DNA of 64,000 nt, from the NCBI GenBank assembly GCA_015499995.1, contig JADNRV010000004.1, positions 372,001 through 436,000 of the forward strand, read 5' to 3'. The notes beneath the pieces are model-generated. The model made no database searches, had not been told where the DNA came from, and saw nothing but the letters and a program-made list of their open reading frames with translations. Shown one piece after another: positions 32,014 to 44,500 of this stretch (its first letter is position 1; every line of letters starts with the position of its first letter). Both the position numbers and the translations under genes were made by a program. Origin of the DNA: Flammula alnicola. Lineage: Eukaryota; Basidiomycota; Agaricomycetes; Agaricales; Strophariaceae.

Positions 32014-32606
32014 TTTGCAAACCAGCTAAAATATTCTGGCATACTAGGAGCAATGAATTTGCCTCTCAACCGAGACTCGGAACATTGGCTTGGGCTTGGG
32101 CTTCTTTCATTCGCCATACTGCCAGTCATTGAAGGAGTTACAGGCAAAGGTTGGGCAAGGTAGGCAAAGGTAGTACTACTTACTGTACCTCAGATGCCCG
32201 TCTATTTTTTCCATCACATTTTGTGGATAGGAGAGAATGCTTTTCACCAAGTAAAGTTTATACGCGTCTCGTTAAATCTGTGTTCGTGTGCCGCGCAAAT
32301 TTTATCGTGGATTTGCAGACTCAGCCGGCGTTGCCATGTGGCCGATAGCACTTGGAAGATCTTTTGATCCCGATCAGCGGGTCGGCCCGAAATTCTGTCT
32401 TCCATTCATGTGACCTGCAGGTTGTGCTAAGAGTCGGGCTTCAACTTCAAGGATCTGACACCTCTTGTCCGACTGGCGTATTCTAAAGTAGACTCCAACA
32501 ACTTACTGCTAACTGGTTAACATCTTGCCTCGCATCACTATATACCTCGCCACTTCAACGCCTTTTCTTTCGAGGAGATGGAGGATACGACGATGTGGAA
32601 GAACCG
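32014..32606. other. Intergenic, upstream of SWC2/YL1
   Basis: About 590 bp containing the membrane-protein 3' end and the SWC2 promoter. No gene or repeat recognised apart from a tandem-like TGGGCTTGGGCTT near 32090-32102. Confidence 0.45.
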
Positions 32607-34468
32607 ATGGAAATGTTGGTCACTCGACGATCCAAGAGGAGCACAGCAGGAAATCGGTGTGTACACCACATATACTCTGAAATTTGACATTCTTAATGTC
32701 CTAACTCAGAATGGAGGCAGCGTTGGCTGAGATGGGCATGGACGATCTGAACAAGGACATGGACGATGACAATGACTTTGTGAACGACAAAGGTGCGTAA
32801 CACAAGGATAAACACTTCTGAGTCCGGCTTCCTTACTCATGTTGAACAACAGTTGAGGAAGACGTTTTCGGTTCTGATTTTGAAAGTACGGACGAGGAGG
32901 CGGAAAAGCAGGCGGAAGAGGTTGGTGAAACTGAGGTCGTCGATGAAGAAAGAAGGATCAAGAGGGTATGGAAAATCTCTGCATGTACCATCCATACTAA
33001 CATAGAGGCTGATAGGCGGCGCGAACTAGATTGCAGAAGGCTACGGCTGCTGCGCATGCAAAGCATAAATCAACGTTCAACCCTGATATTCAAATCTCAA
33101 CGTCCACTAGACCTAAACCCAAGCCGAAGGCAAATCAACGCGTCTCATTGGGCGTCACCTTAGACGTGGAAACGGGAGAAGTAGCGCAAACTGCCAAACG
33201 AGGCCTTGCAGGAAAGAAGAGGATGAGTCAACGAAAGCACACCGTCCTGAACACGTCAGCGACAGTTACGCGACTCAGGCAATCTGAAGCGAAGAAGGCG
33301 AGTCTTGCCCGTCCAATTGATGGCATACCTTGTTTACCCCTCGCTAGGCCTCTCAACCCAAGAAAGCGAAGGTTGAATACAAGAGATACACTCAAGCAGA
33401 ACTTATCGCCCTTGCTTTAGATACCGAGGAAGGCAATATCGTTGAACATCGAGATTATCTCAAGAATGAGGCAGAAAAAAGGAAACGTGCTCGGGTCGTA
33501 CGAACTGCTGTTGCCGGACCACTGCTTAGGTGGACAAGCAGGAAGGAAGAAGTGAAAATTGCTGTTCCCCCACCTCCACCTCCACCTCCCCAACCTGCTC
33601 CGGTTGTCCCCCAAGCGCCAATCCCATCTATTTATAGGAGCATCTATGGACCACCTGGCAGTTTGTTTACTCCGACAACATACAGCTATGCTGGAGGAGC
33701 TACCATGATTTCCACTATCGCATCAACATCTGCGCCTCAAGGGCAATCAAGTACGACACCGGCAACCGCTTCGCAAACCACGACCGCGACATTCTCGCCC
33801 TATCAACACTATCTAGATCCTGCACTATCTGCATTCCCTATGTGGCCTCCGCCGCAACCACCCTACTACCCATCTACCACAGCGTCACCAACAACCGTCC
33901 CACAGCAGGCCCTTCCTCAGCAGCAAAATAATATACCAACATCAAGTGGCCTCTCTCCAGCACCACCACAGACAACTAACCCAGCATCATTGCCTCCTCG
34001 TGAACCAGAATTTCGGTTGGAAGCTGTAACGAAGAATTACGTTGTTCACGAATTGGCTCAAGAAAAGGGTACACCTAAGCCAACATGGGCAGAAACCATG
34101 CAAGCGATGTTTGGCGATCATGTCAAATGGGACGAGGTGAAGGTTTTCGTCGGAAAGGGACGTCCGCTATGTGAGTTCCTTTCTGGCAGTTCTCGAGACA
34201 CTAACTGAACAGTTTTCTAGCTCGCCCAAGGCAAACTTGCCCAATTACTGGGCGGCAAGCTCACTATCTGGACCCACGAACAGGTGTTCCATACGCAGAC
34301 AGCTATGCCTACAAGGTGCTTACAGGGCTGCTCCGACACGAGTATGTGTGGAACCCCTCTTTAGGATGCTATCTCGACCACGGGGAACCACCACCTGCTG
34401 TTCTGGAGAAAGAGAAGCTCATTGCTGATGTAAGTGGCGAGGATAATGCCATGAGCGTCGATTCATGA
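32607..34468 (+). CDS. SWC2: SWR1 complex subunit SWC2 / VPS72 (YL1 family)
   Basis: H2A.Z-H2B-binding subunit of the SWR1 chromatin remodeller. Start MEMLVTRRSKRSTAGNR at 32607, a 53-nt intron inside the RM codon pair, then MEAALAEMGMDDLNKDMDDD and an acidic FVNDKVEEDVFGSDF segment, the H2A.Z-binding type N-terminus. Middle: basic SQRKHTVLNTSATV, KKAKVEYKRYTQAELIALALD, EEGNIVEHRDYL. A long Pro/Ser/Thr/Gln-rich linker (residues roughly 290-450) follows. The C-terminal YL1_C domain is split by an intron: KGRPL | RPRQTCPITGRQAHYLDPRTG, then VPYADSYAYKVL. A frame change near 33320-33370, before KKAKVE, is explained either by an indel or by a short non-canonical intron. The stop is at 34468. Confidence 0.88.
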
Positions 34469-34731
34469 CAATAGATAGTAAATGCCCTTTCTCGAGGTCC
34501 AGCTTTGGCGATTTCCGCTCTCTGCTAACGTCTGCATGTACCTATTGTATTTGTTGGACAATTAATCGGCAAAATGACGACTCACCTCTGTTCTCCCGGC
34601 CCGCGACGGCGGCGGGCCCTTGGCCAAGATAACATGACAGACCATATGATGTTCGCTCGTACATGCACGCGCGGAGACATCGCTTATATAAATTATGACT
34701 TTCTTGCTGATATAGAAAACTCTCGTCGGAG

Positions 34732-36927
34732 ATGGCTTCAAGTGTGCGACTGCTGTGGCACTGGTGTTTTGCATTCCACTGCTTGGTTGCTCATACTTGT
34801 GCGCTATCTCATTCCTACAATGTATAACGATTATCTAACGTTCGCCACTTTTTTGCATGTTAGCCTTGGCCCTCATAAATCCCATCCTCCCAGGATGGAA
34901 TCCGGACCCAACTATCCTACGTGTTGGTTCCGACTACTTCATAGCAACCTCAACTTTCGAATACTTTCCCGGCCATCCAATATACCACAGCAAAGATTTG
35001 ATCAACTGGAAGTTAATTGGGCATGCTTTGAATCGACCTTCTCAGCTAAGCTTGTTTGGCATACCGTCGGATGCCGGTTCTTGGGCTCCTGGACTGAGGT
35101 ATCATGAAGGCACATTTTATCTGACCTCTACGACGCGATATGTTTATACCAGTGAGTATGGTCCGACATGAAAAATGTAATATTCTGATAATTGTTGTGA
35201 CTTCAGATGAGCTCAGACTCTTCCCAAGGTCGTTCTACGTCAAAACGACTGATATATTCGCGAACGACTGGAGTGACCTGTTTATTTTGGTGGGCTCACA
35301 TGTGCAGCACTCCCCCAGATACCCCCTGATCATTTCTTCTGTTGCTTTTCAGACTCCCTAGGATATGACGTGGATCTATTTTGGGATGTAATGGAGATGT
35401 AGGATCCGTTTAACAAGCAAATCAAGTATCGAAATTCCAACTCTTCAGGTATACTGTACGTGGTCTGGGATCAACAACGCTGTCGACAAGATCTATAGTT
35501 TGTACATCTTGCTTCTTCTGAGATATTTAAGCGGACATTGACCCTTCCAGGCATATGGCAAAATAAAGTAGACCTCGCGACAGGAAATTCATTGACGCCC
35601 GCCATTGATATCTTCGACGGAACCCTACCACATAATTCGACAGCTCGGCCTGAAGGGCCCCACATTTACTTCATCCATTCCACGTACTATCTCCTGATTG
35701 CTGAAGGTATGGTGGTCTTACTTACACCCAGCACCCAAACCTGACGTACTGTATATGTTAGGTGGAACCGACATCCACCATCGTGCAACCATCCAACGCG
35801 GCCCGACGCCATCTGGTCCATGGCATAGTAACCCAAACAACCCCATCTTATTCAACGGAGTCAATTTGTCTCTTCCTGTGCAAGATACAGGGCATGCAGA
35901 TATCGTCCAAGCACAGGATGGCACTTGGTGGGGTGTTGCTCTTGGAGTTCGGCCGCAGAATGGAAATTTCAGTCATATTCAGCTAGGCGAGTAAAACCAC
36001 TCAAAAAGTCCCTATCGGTTGCACGTTTTAATGGAAACTAGGACGCGAAACTTTTTTGTTCCCGGTAACTTGGGAGTTAATTGGCCAGTATTCAACCATG
36101 GGAACCTCTTAACACTCACATCCCTGATGTCTCCAAGATAAATCACCTCTGGCTCCATATTTCAACGACTTCAAGGATCCCAACCTCGACGATTCGTTCT
36201 ACTTCGTCCGAAACCCTTACAAGACTTTTCATTCTCTATCAACCCGCCAGGGTGGCTCCGACTCTTCGGAAACTCCTACGCCCTGGCGACAGAGACAGCT
36301 CGGCTCTCCTATTAAGGAAGCAGACCAGTTATATGGAGTCGTTCGAGACAGAATTGGAATTCACCCCGAGGGACAATTTGACAGAAGCGGGTGTGACCAT
36401 TTATTATGGAGATTTATTGCACAATGAGATTGGGATAACGGGAGGGCAGAACAACGATGCGGGGAGGTTCGTGGTCATAAGAACGATTGTGCAGGCTTTG
36501 CAGGTCGGTCCTTGGGCATTGACCACCACGAATGCCACAATCATTACAGCAAGTCCTTTAAGTAAATTCATGTTTCCTATGGCTGACAATCGTTCTGCAG
36601 GTTGATCGCATCCCACTCAAAACGAAAACTCAACCCCTCAGACTGACAATAGTCGGGAATTCGACATCCTACTCTTTGGGCTACGCGGAAGGCGGAGACG
36701 ACTTTACTTCCCTGCAATATTGATGCGTCGGCTTTATCTATAGCGCCGCTGGGTGCGTCATGTTCTATATTCGTTCCAACTCCGACAAACCGATGCTAAT
36801 TTTGCTCTCACTAAATGCAGGGGTTTCTTCTTCAAAGGGCATCATTTGGCCTGTATAATACGGGAATGGAAAGCCGACATTTTCACCTGCTGATTTCGCT
36901 TACTGGAAGCAAACTCCTATTGGTTGA
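34732..36927 (+). CDS. Secreted glycoside hydrolase family 43 (beta-xylosidase/arabinofuranosidase-like)
   Basis: Five-bladed beta-propeller GH43 enzyme predicted to act outside the cell on arabinoxylan-type hemicellulose. I place the start at 34732: MASSVRLLWHWCFAFHCLVAH is a short signal peptide, and an intron joins it to LALINPILPGWNPDPTILRVG, which carries the catalytic-base Asp in NPDP. Then DYFIATSTFEYFPGHPIYHS, SWAPGLRYHEGTFYLTST, ARPEGPHIYFIHSTYYLLIAEGG (Glu of EGPH is the expected general acid), DTGHADIVQAQDGTWWGVALG, and a C-terminal beta-sandwich (SYMESFETELEFTPRD, EAGVTIYYG). The end reads GLYNTG then NGKPTFSPADFAYWKQTPIG, stop 36927, with one G missing from a run near 36863. About eight introns. 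Exact substrate specificity cannot be told from sequence. Confidence 0.88.
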
Positions 36928-37302
36928 ATACCCTTCAAATATTGAACAATTATTACTTGGCAACCTGCCGAAGCTGTGGAAAGAAATGGTAGAGACTGAA
37001 ATGAAAGCGGCTACATCTCGATCTAGAAGCGGAGCGAGAACCTGGTAAACTCGAGTGGAAGAGGAGACACTACCATCATGCATTTCGAAAGGCATTATGG
37101 GCTATTGTGCCAATTGTCAAATTATGTGCCATTCGAAGTGAGAACTTGCCATTTGGCGCCTCAAATCCCGAAATAGGCAACGCGCGGTCTTTAGATGAAC
37201 CGCACTGGGTTACGTAACCAAAACCTCGTCAGAACCTTGCCAAAACCAATTCAGACGCCCCCTGTATATTTTTACTACTGACCTGTGCTTCACCCGTTTG
37301 GA
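36928..37302. other. Intergenic between GH43 and MSH4
   Basis: 375 bp. Apparent GH43 3' UTR and MSH4 promoter. Nothing else recognised. Confidence 0.5.
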
Positions 37303-39480
37303 ATGTCCTCCAGACCAACAACCAATCGACCTTGGACAGACCAATCACGACCATATTCGACAAGTGGTCGAAGTCGACCTTGGACGGGACAATCACGGCC
37401 AACAACAGCGCGCCCCCAAACCGCAGCCTCTATCCGACACGAGGGTCATATGTAGTGGCTATTCTTGAGGGTCGAGGTGTGTCGAGAGAAGTCGGGATTG
37501 CTGCACTCGATAGGGACACTGGTAAAGTGATGCTCGTTCAGGTGAATATTCTACAACACACGCGTCATTATATGCGCATTTTAAACGATGTTTGGTATTA
37601 GGTTGCTGATTGCCAGACCTACGTCAAATCACTACATCAAATGCACATTCACAACCCATGCCTTGTGCTTATCCCTGATACGTTCTTTTCCGCCTCTGAC
37701 GCAGCCTTGGCACCTCCTGGAAACGATCTACATCCACATCGCTCCTTGTAGAATACATTCATGAAGAGTTCCCCGGTATACAAATTGAGCCAGTGGGACG
37801 TCGATACTGGAATGATGCTGGGGGTCAGTGCATTCGTATTGAGTCAGATTCGCAGTTCATCAAAATGACGATGGTTGCAGGACTTGAGTTCGTCTTACAA
37901 CTTTGCGTTGAAGACGATGAACGTGCAGGCACTGTTCTCTCAGTATCAAACAAGTGAGTCATCTATGGATTGATTATTTTAGCTCTCATTGCCCCTCTAC
38001 AGATACTACGCCCTTTCCGCTGCATGTGCACTGTTTAAATATGCAGAGGGCGACTTAACACGCGTTTCGCTGCTGGATCATTAAGAATCAGATATGTCCC
38101 AGTAGAAGGGACCATGATGATCGATCCCGATACCGCCCGAAACCTTGAACTCGTCGGCAATATGACTTACAAGAAATCTTCGCATTCACTGTTTGGGTTC
38201 GTTGTATACACTCACGTTGCGCGCATATATTCACACTTTTGTGGTCTCAGTATCCTAAATCACACGTATACTCCAATGGCATCTCGACTATTGCGGGTCA
38301 ACATACTGTCTCCTCTTACAGGCAAGTCCAGCTATCCTCCAAAGACTGTCGTACTTCCTGACGATAGAAATAGTCCAAAGTTCCATTGACGCAAGATTGG
38401 ATGTAGCTGAAGGTAAAATTCAGAAAGTCCACAAAATATTCATTAACACGGTTGCTTAGAGCTTATCAATGCCGAGGATCGATTCACATACGTGCGAGAC
38501 GCTTTGAAGACCCTCAATAAAATGGATTTTGACAAACTGATTGTTGCGGTATGTTCTTTAATTCCTTTCCTAGATTTCTATCGAAGGATTCCTGATTATG
38601 GCATAGCTAGCTTCATCTGAAGCCCGCGTTACAACGAGTGCAAAACCAGCATCTCAAAGAGTTTCACAATTCTCAATCTACGTAATGTAGTGAAAAACCT
38701 GCCACTATTACGAAAAACTTTGGAAGGGTGCCACTCTCAGTTACTTAGAATTGTCTGCGACGTATGTCATTCGCATGACCCGACGATTGAGTACTGACGC
38801 AGTTCTCCTTTTTCTATGCAGATGCTTTCTGATGAAAGGATCGCCAAGATTGAGGAGCTAGTATCCGCACATCTAAACGAAGAAGGAGCACCATCAAAGG
38901 TAAGCGAATACTTTCACCACCAGCATATTGCTTACGAGAGTCACGAAGGGTGGACTCGCAGCTGTCAACGCGCGTGTGTACGCTGTCAAGGCCAACTGCA
39001 ATCGTTTGCTCGACGTCGCGCGAGAGACCTACAAAGAGAATGTTGGGGACATTTACCAGCTCAATCGTACGCTTTCTGAAGAACACAACCTGCCTTTGAC
39101 GCTTGTCTACCAAGAAACGGGATTCGTATTTGCGTTAAAGAAGAATGACCTGGATGGAGAGTTGCCCAAAGGGTTCGTGAACGTGGTTATAAAGAAAGGG
39201 AGATGGGTTTTTTCGAGCATGGAATTGGTAGCCTTGGTCTATCTTTTCTTGAAGGCTACCATTGATCAGTGCTTTCGATATACAGAAGAAAATGAACTCA
39301 AGAATGAAGGATGCCCTAGACGAGACTTTGATCCTAAGTGACAAGTATTAAACCACTGTGTCGAATGTCATTTATAGAGCTGACGATGACAAACGAATGT
39401 TGCAGGGTTATACAAGACCTCATGGCAGAAATTATCGGAGACGTGGGGGCATTATACAAAGCATCGGAAGCGGTGACTTC

Positions 39481-39511
<31 letters not shown>

Positions 39512-41231
39512 AACTTCGTACTTTTCTCTAACTCTGAATTTCAGGTTGCGCTCGTAGACATGTTATGGTCCTTTGCCCATGCGTCCATCAGTAAGTCTGA
39601 CCCATGTTTCTAGAACTCATCCTGGCGATCTAAAACCTTCGTAGTGCGGAATTACGGTATGTTATCTACATGAAGAGGACGGCCAGATGCCAATACTGTT
39701 CAGTTCGGCCTGAATTCACAGGCACTCTGGCTATCAAATCCGGCCGACATCCAATTCTAGAGACATTGCAATCAGTTGGGACACTCGTTCCGAATGATGT
39801 GTATTGTGACGATTCTTCCTCTTTCCAAGTGATTGAAGGCCCCAAGTAAGCAGAGTAAAAAACTATTGGCAGACATGATCACTGAAGCTCCATCCATGTA
39901 GTATGTCCGGTAACGACTGTCCTTCATGGATGATATAAGCACTCAATTCAATGACTGAACGCCAATACTAATAGGGAAAAGCACATACCTACGTCAGGTC
40001 GGCTTGCTTACAGTAATGGCCCTTTGTGGATGTTTTGTTCCAGCTGAATACGCGAGCTTCAGGTACGTCCTCGTCAATATTTTCATGCTGCAATGCATTA
40101 ACGAATTTATGATAAGAATTCACGATTCACTACTGACACGGCTGTCCAATGACGACGATCTAGAAAAGAGTTTGAGTACCTTTGCGAGTGAGATGGCCTC
40201 GTCTGCCATGATTCTCGGTAGGCGATACTTACTGATTTCTAGGCGATATTCTGATCCAGTGCTTCTTATATATCCAGGACTTGCTACTCAGAAGTCATTG
40301 GTTCTAATAGATGAACTGGGACGTGGAACGTCCCCCAGAGAAGGAGTTGGAATTTCGCATGCCATCGCAGAGGGTTTAATTGCTCTCAAGGCAGGTTTAA
40401 CACCATCAGATGTAACCTTTATCCTGACGAAAGGGCAGCCTTTTGTCTTTTTTGCTACGTACCTAACAGCTTCACCCGCTTCCGCGATCTACCCGGTTTC
40501 ACGCAGATGATATAGGCACTTCAGCGAACTTACGAAGACACTTTCGCGTCAACCGACAGTCGTAAAGTAAGCCACTTGCTTAAAATCGTCCACGGAGAGT
40601 TGACGATACCGTAAAGTCTACATTTGTCAGTTCAGGTAACCCCGTTCCATATTCCTTTCGCTGGTTACTCTTTACCCTCGAAAACTTCAGCGAAGTCGCT
40701 CCTCTGCCGCCAACTTTGGGATAACCTTTCAATACAAGTACGTAGTAGGGTGTGCTTGAGACTCATCGAAACTATCACCTAACTCAAACAGGATCCTGGA
40801 TGGCGCTTCGGAGGATTTCAGCCACTACGGTTTGTCTTTATTGCCCATTGTAGTAGGAGTCTGTTGCTTACCAAGGCAATCCATTCAGGAGTAGAACTTG
40901 CTCGTCTTGCTGATCTCCCTTCAGATGTCTTGGTCGAAGGCAGGAGAGTTGCAGAGAAACTTACTGCCTTGCAAACCCGGCACGAGGAATCAAGTGAAGG
41001 AAGTAAAATAGCCATCAAGCGAAAGGCATTACTGAGGGTATAGCAGTTTTTTTCTCACAGGCTGCAGAGATCTGCTCTGCTTTTCTGGTCTCATCTCAGC
41101 TTATTTTGTTTATTCAGCTTCGGACGCAACTGACACAGGCCTATGAATATTCCGCTTTACCTGACCAAGACTTGCTGGCTTACGTTGGGCGATTCCAAGC
41201 GGACATCGCGAAGGCCTTCTTACACGGTTAG
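37303..41231 (+). CDS. MSH4: Meiotic MutS homologue MSH4
   Basis: Partner of MSH5 in the complex that stabilises Holliday-junction intermediates and promotes meiotic crossovers. Start MSSRPTTNRPWTDQS at 37303; the N-terminus carries an imperfect repeat (RPWTDQSRP / RPWTGQSRP). Then SYVVAILEGRGVSREVGIAALD, RYVPVEGTMMIDPDTARNLEL (connector/core), LNHTYTPMASRLLRVNIL, FALKKNDLDGELPKGFVNV (clamp), the ATPase domain with GPNMSGKSTYLRQVG (Walker A), STFASEMASSAMILG, LVLIDELGRGTSPREGVG (Walker B and signature), and FFATHFRDL. It ends QDLLAYVGRFQADIAKAFLHG, stop 41231. About 15 short introns, one with a 23-base T tract. No N-terminal mismatch-binding domain I, as expected for MSH4. At least one frame break (missing base in GGG near 37443). 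Convergent with the helicase gene. Confidence 0.92.
39481..39503 (+). repeat. Poly-T tract in MSH4 intron
   Basis: Uninterrupted run of 23 T, preceded by GGTGACTTC and followed by ACAAATAC, inside an MSH4 intron upstream of the exon that starts VALVDMLWSFAHAS. It may act as a long polypyrimidine tract. Its true length is uncertain given indels elsewhere. Confidence 0.8.
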
Positions 41232-41564
41232 CCGAGGCCGTTCTGGATAACTGCTGCTTGTGCTTGTGGGCCTGATCTCGTTAACGCATTATTGTTAGCG
41301 TGTTGTACTGGTACATAGATAGGAAGGCTTTTATGTAAATGCCATCAGAGAGTCATTACTAAATGTACATGCTATAGTACAACTGTACAGGAAAGGATGC
41401 TCGGGCGTCAGCATCAGAGATAATCGTAACCACCTAAACTCTAGGCTAAGTATGTGCGGTATTTGCAGCTTCAAAGCGTTCCGAAAACACCAGCGAAAGC
41501 AACTGCTTACATTCAAAGTATTGAGACTATTCCAAAACGTTCAATGGCGGGTAACTGTTATTCA
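41232..41564. other. Intergenic between convergent MSH4 and helicase genes
   Basis: 333 bp between two stop codons facing each other; expected to hold both terminator/polyadenylation regions. No gene seen. Confidence 0.5.
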
Positions 41565-44500
41565 TCACGTCGAATCATCGTCCCAGCTGTCGCTGTGTTG
41601 CATGGGATCGAGAGGGTCTTCCAGCCCCAATGATGGCCTTTTCTCTTTCTTCGCAGTCATGGGGACCCGCTTTTCCCGCAGAATGCCTTTGTGTACGATG
41701 CCGAGTCCCGAAATGATGTCTTCTGGTATATCAAGGCGTAATTGAAGACTGCCGAGGAGGCCGAGTGCATTTTTAACGTGCTTCTTCAGTTCTTCAAGAT
41801 CGCGGCGCTGGTGCACGTCCGCACCAGGCCCTAATACAAGGCGACAGTTTTTGATGCCCTTGATCACAATACTGGACATGCAACATCAGTGAATAGTTAG
41901 AAGATGAATTGGCTGTGCACTTACTTCATATGACTTAAGGTAGGACCGACTTCGTCCAAATCTTCGTGCCTGATGTCCTCGCGCACTAGGCGTCTTCGCA
42001 GTTCAGATTTTTTTGCTAAGACTAAGGATTCGATAGCATCTAGACACGAGAGAAGAAGTGGAAGAGGGCCGAGATATCGAGGCTCGTAGGGAGGCACACC
42101 ACGAGCCATAGCTGGCTGACGGGTCTTCCAGTATTCGAGGAACCATCGATAAGTACTTGGGTACAAGCCCGGTTTGTCGAACACGCGTTTCTTCTCCTGG
42201 AGCGTGCGATAAATTTTTGTATAACAATCGCGGCTGCGACCTCCTTGTCGGAATGACCGACGTAAACGCCTCAGGTATCTCGGTTTTAGGGACGAAGTTT
42301 GGGTTTTGTTCAGCAGCATCGCCAAAACAATCCATAGGGATAATATCATCTTCATCCTCTTTCTCGGGCCTTGTTCTTCCATTCGAATGTTGTCAACATC
42401 TCCAATGCTTTTCATGGATGTCAGAGGGGAATAATAGTCGGAGAACTTGAGGTCAATGCTAAAGTGGATACCAAAGGAGGCGTAGAACCCTTAGGAGAGA
42501 AAGGATGTCGGCTGCGTTGTATAAATGATGCGCCGTAGTCCGAAAATCTCATGAATAGGAGAATGGACACGTTCCGAATGCTTGAGCTGCACCATTTCGT
42601 CCAATGGTGACCCTTGCATAGATCGGCGTGTCACTATCATAATATCGGCGAAGCTTTCTGCAAAGATGTATCTTTTATGCAAAGAGTCAACCTCATATAA
42701 ATTTTAAACAGTCAAAAAACTTACCTCCCGTAAAGGGGACTGAAGCCGTGATTAGGCACCTTGCGCAGTGACGTGAGAATAGTATAGATGTCCAGCTGAA
42801 AGTTGTCAACAGTGATATTGTAACCGACTGGAATTTGTGCAATTCATCATTACCGTCAGCGACGAGTGAAGAGGGTAGGAGGTGCTCACGAAGTCCAAGT
42901 ATTCGGCATCTGCAATTGGAGTGATTAATCAAAGAACATCACATGTCATATGTGAAAACGCGCGCTTACATCCGGGCAATGTAAAGGCTGCGAATTGTAG
43001 TTCCCAGAGTCGCGATAGTGCGAAACTCTGCGCCGTACAAGAGGTGATCTAGCAAGTCCAAAGATCAGCAATTTTGTTGCAATACCATTGACATTACCTG
43101 AATGATAACTTTGATGAGAGAAATAAAGCGCTCTCAGAGAGCTTCCAAAGGCTGCAAGAGTAGCCAAAAGCGCTTGTTCCATCTTGAAGGGACGCTTTGT
43201 GCGGATCAAACTGGGTTATGATCGCTTTCAACCAGCTCTGGGGCAGGGTGACATTATGGAAACTCTGATCCAACGATATCGGTTAAAGGCAATCAATGAG
43301 CCACATATACGTTCGATGAAGCCACAGAAAACGTTGATGTCGATAGGAATCGAGGCTTCCATGACATGTCTAATCAAATTATATGAATTGATACCGAAAC
43401 TAGGACGTTAAGAAGAAAGGAACTTACCGAATAAACAAGATGCCCATAAGCAAACTAGATGGACTTTCCCATCGAGAGCAATCAGCAATTCCCGGAGCGA
43501 GTTTTGCCCGTGTTCTCTTCGAACGTACTGAGGAGGACAGTTCAAGGTGGCAAAACGGGAGCGGTACATATAGACTGACGCTTCCTTCTTGTCAACGTGA
43601 AGGCAAGGTCGCAGTTTGCATCGCAATTGTCAGGAAAGGATATGACGGCGAGAATTCCAGAGAAAAGGATAGCGCCCGAATCCAATCGATCACGACAGCG
43701 AAAGCCTTGCCTGCTTCATGATCCAGATTTGAGGTTGAACCTAAAGCATAATATGGAGGATTGAGGACTTCATGTAACTTTCCGATCCAGAACTGGGAGA
43801 TTGGATTTAGAAAACGTATTTGTGGCAATTCTCTTGCAGCATACCTTCGTTGCGCTTGCATTTCCGCATTGAACTGGATCGAGCAAATGCTATGATAGAT
43901 CAAAATTTGCAGCAGATGCACTTTGACCCAATCTTGGAACCAAGCAGAATCTGGGAATATGTGCGATCGGTTGCATGGCGAGGCATCACAGTCTCCATAA
44001 GTTATATGCCGAAGGCACAGATAGAGAGCGGATGCCCTTCTACACATGTCGTTTTCTCTGGTTACCCGATCCAAAAGTCGGTCTCGGAGGCTGCCCTGGA
44101 AAATCTTTGCGAGCTCGTCTTTTGGTAGAACGAGGCCAGAACCTGTTTCGTCCTTTGTTCCAATGTTGCCAGGGGTGTTTCGATGGATAAAGGTTCCAAA
44201 AGGAGCGATGAAAGCATCCTCTTGCTTGTTTGGCTTGATTCCAAAAAGTTTCCACACCCGCGGTTCGCTACAAGGATCGACGACGAAGGCCAAATCATGT
44301 AGAATGTAGATATAGTCAAAAAAGTTTTTAACGAACGTGCCATGTGGACGATATCCATGTCCACAAGGGACGGAGTCTGAGCGAAGTAATGATCAAGGCA
44401 GAGCACTGCAGCATTTGTGTTCTTCGTTACCAAGAAAGAATCTGCAAGGCATAAGAGCTTGTCAGATTCTCCAGAGCAATGAACTGGAACATTTTAATCT

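Noticed and set aside
34574..35107. 177-codon frame overlapping the GH43 start
   Set aside because: Frame shadow: the GH43 signal peptide exon and intron explain this region, and the alternative frame has no family features.
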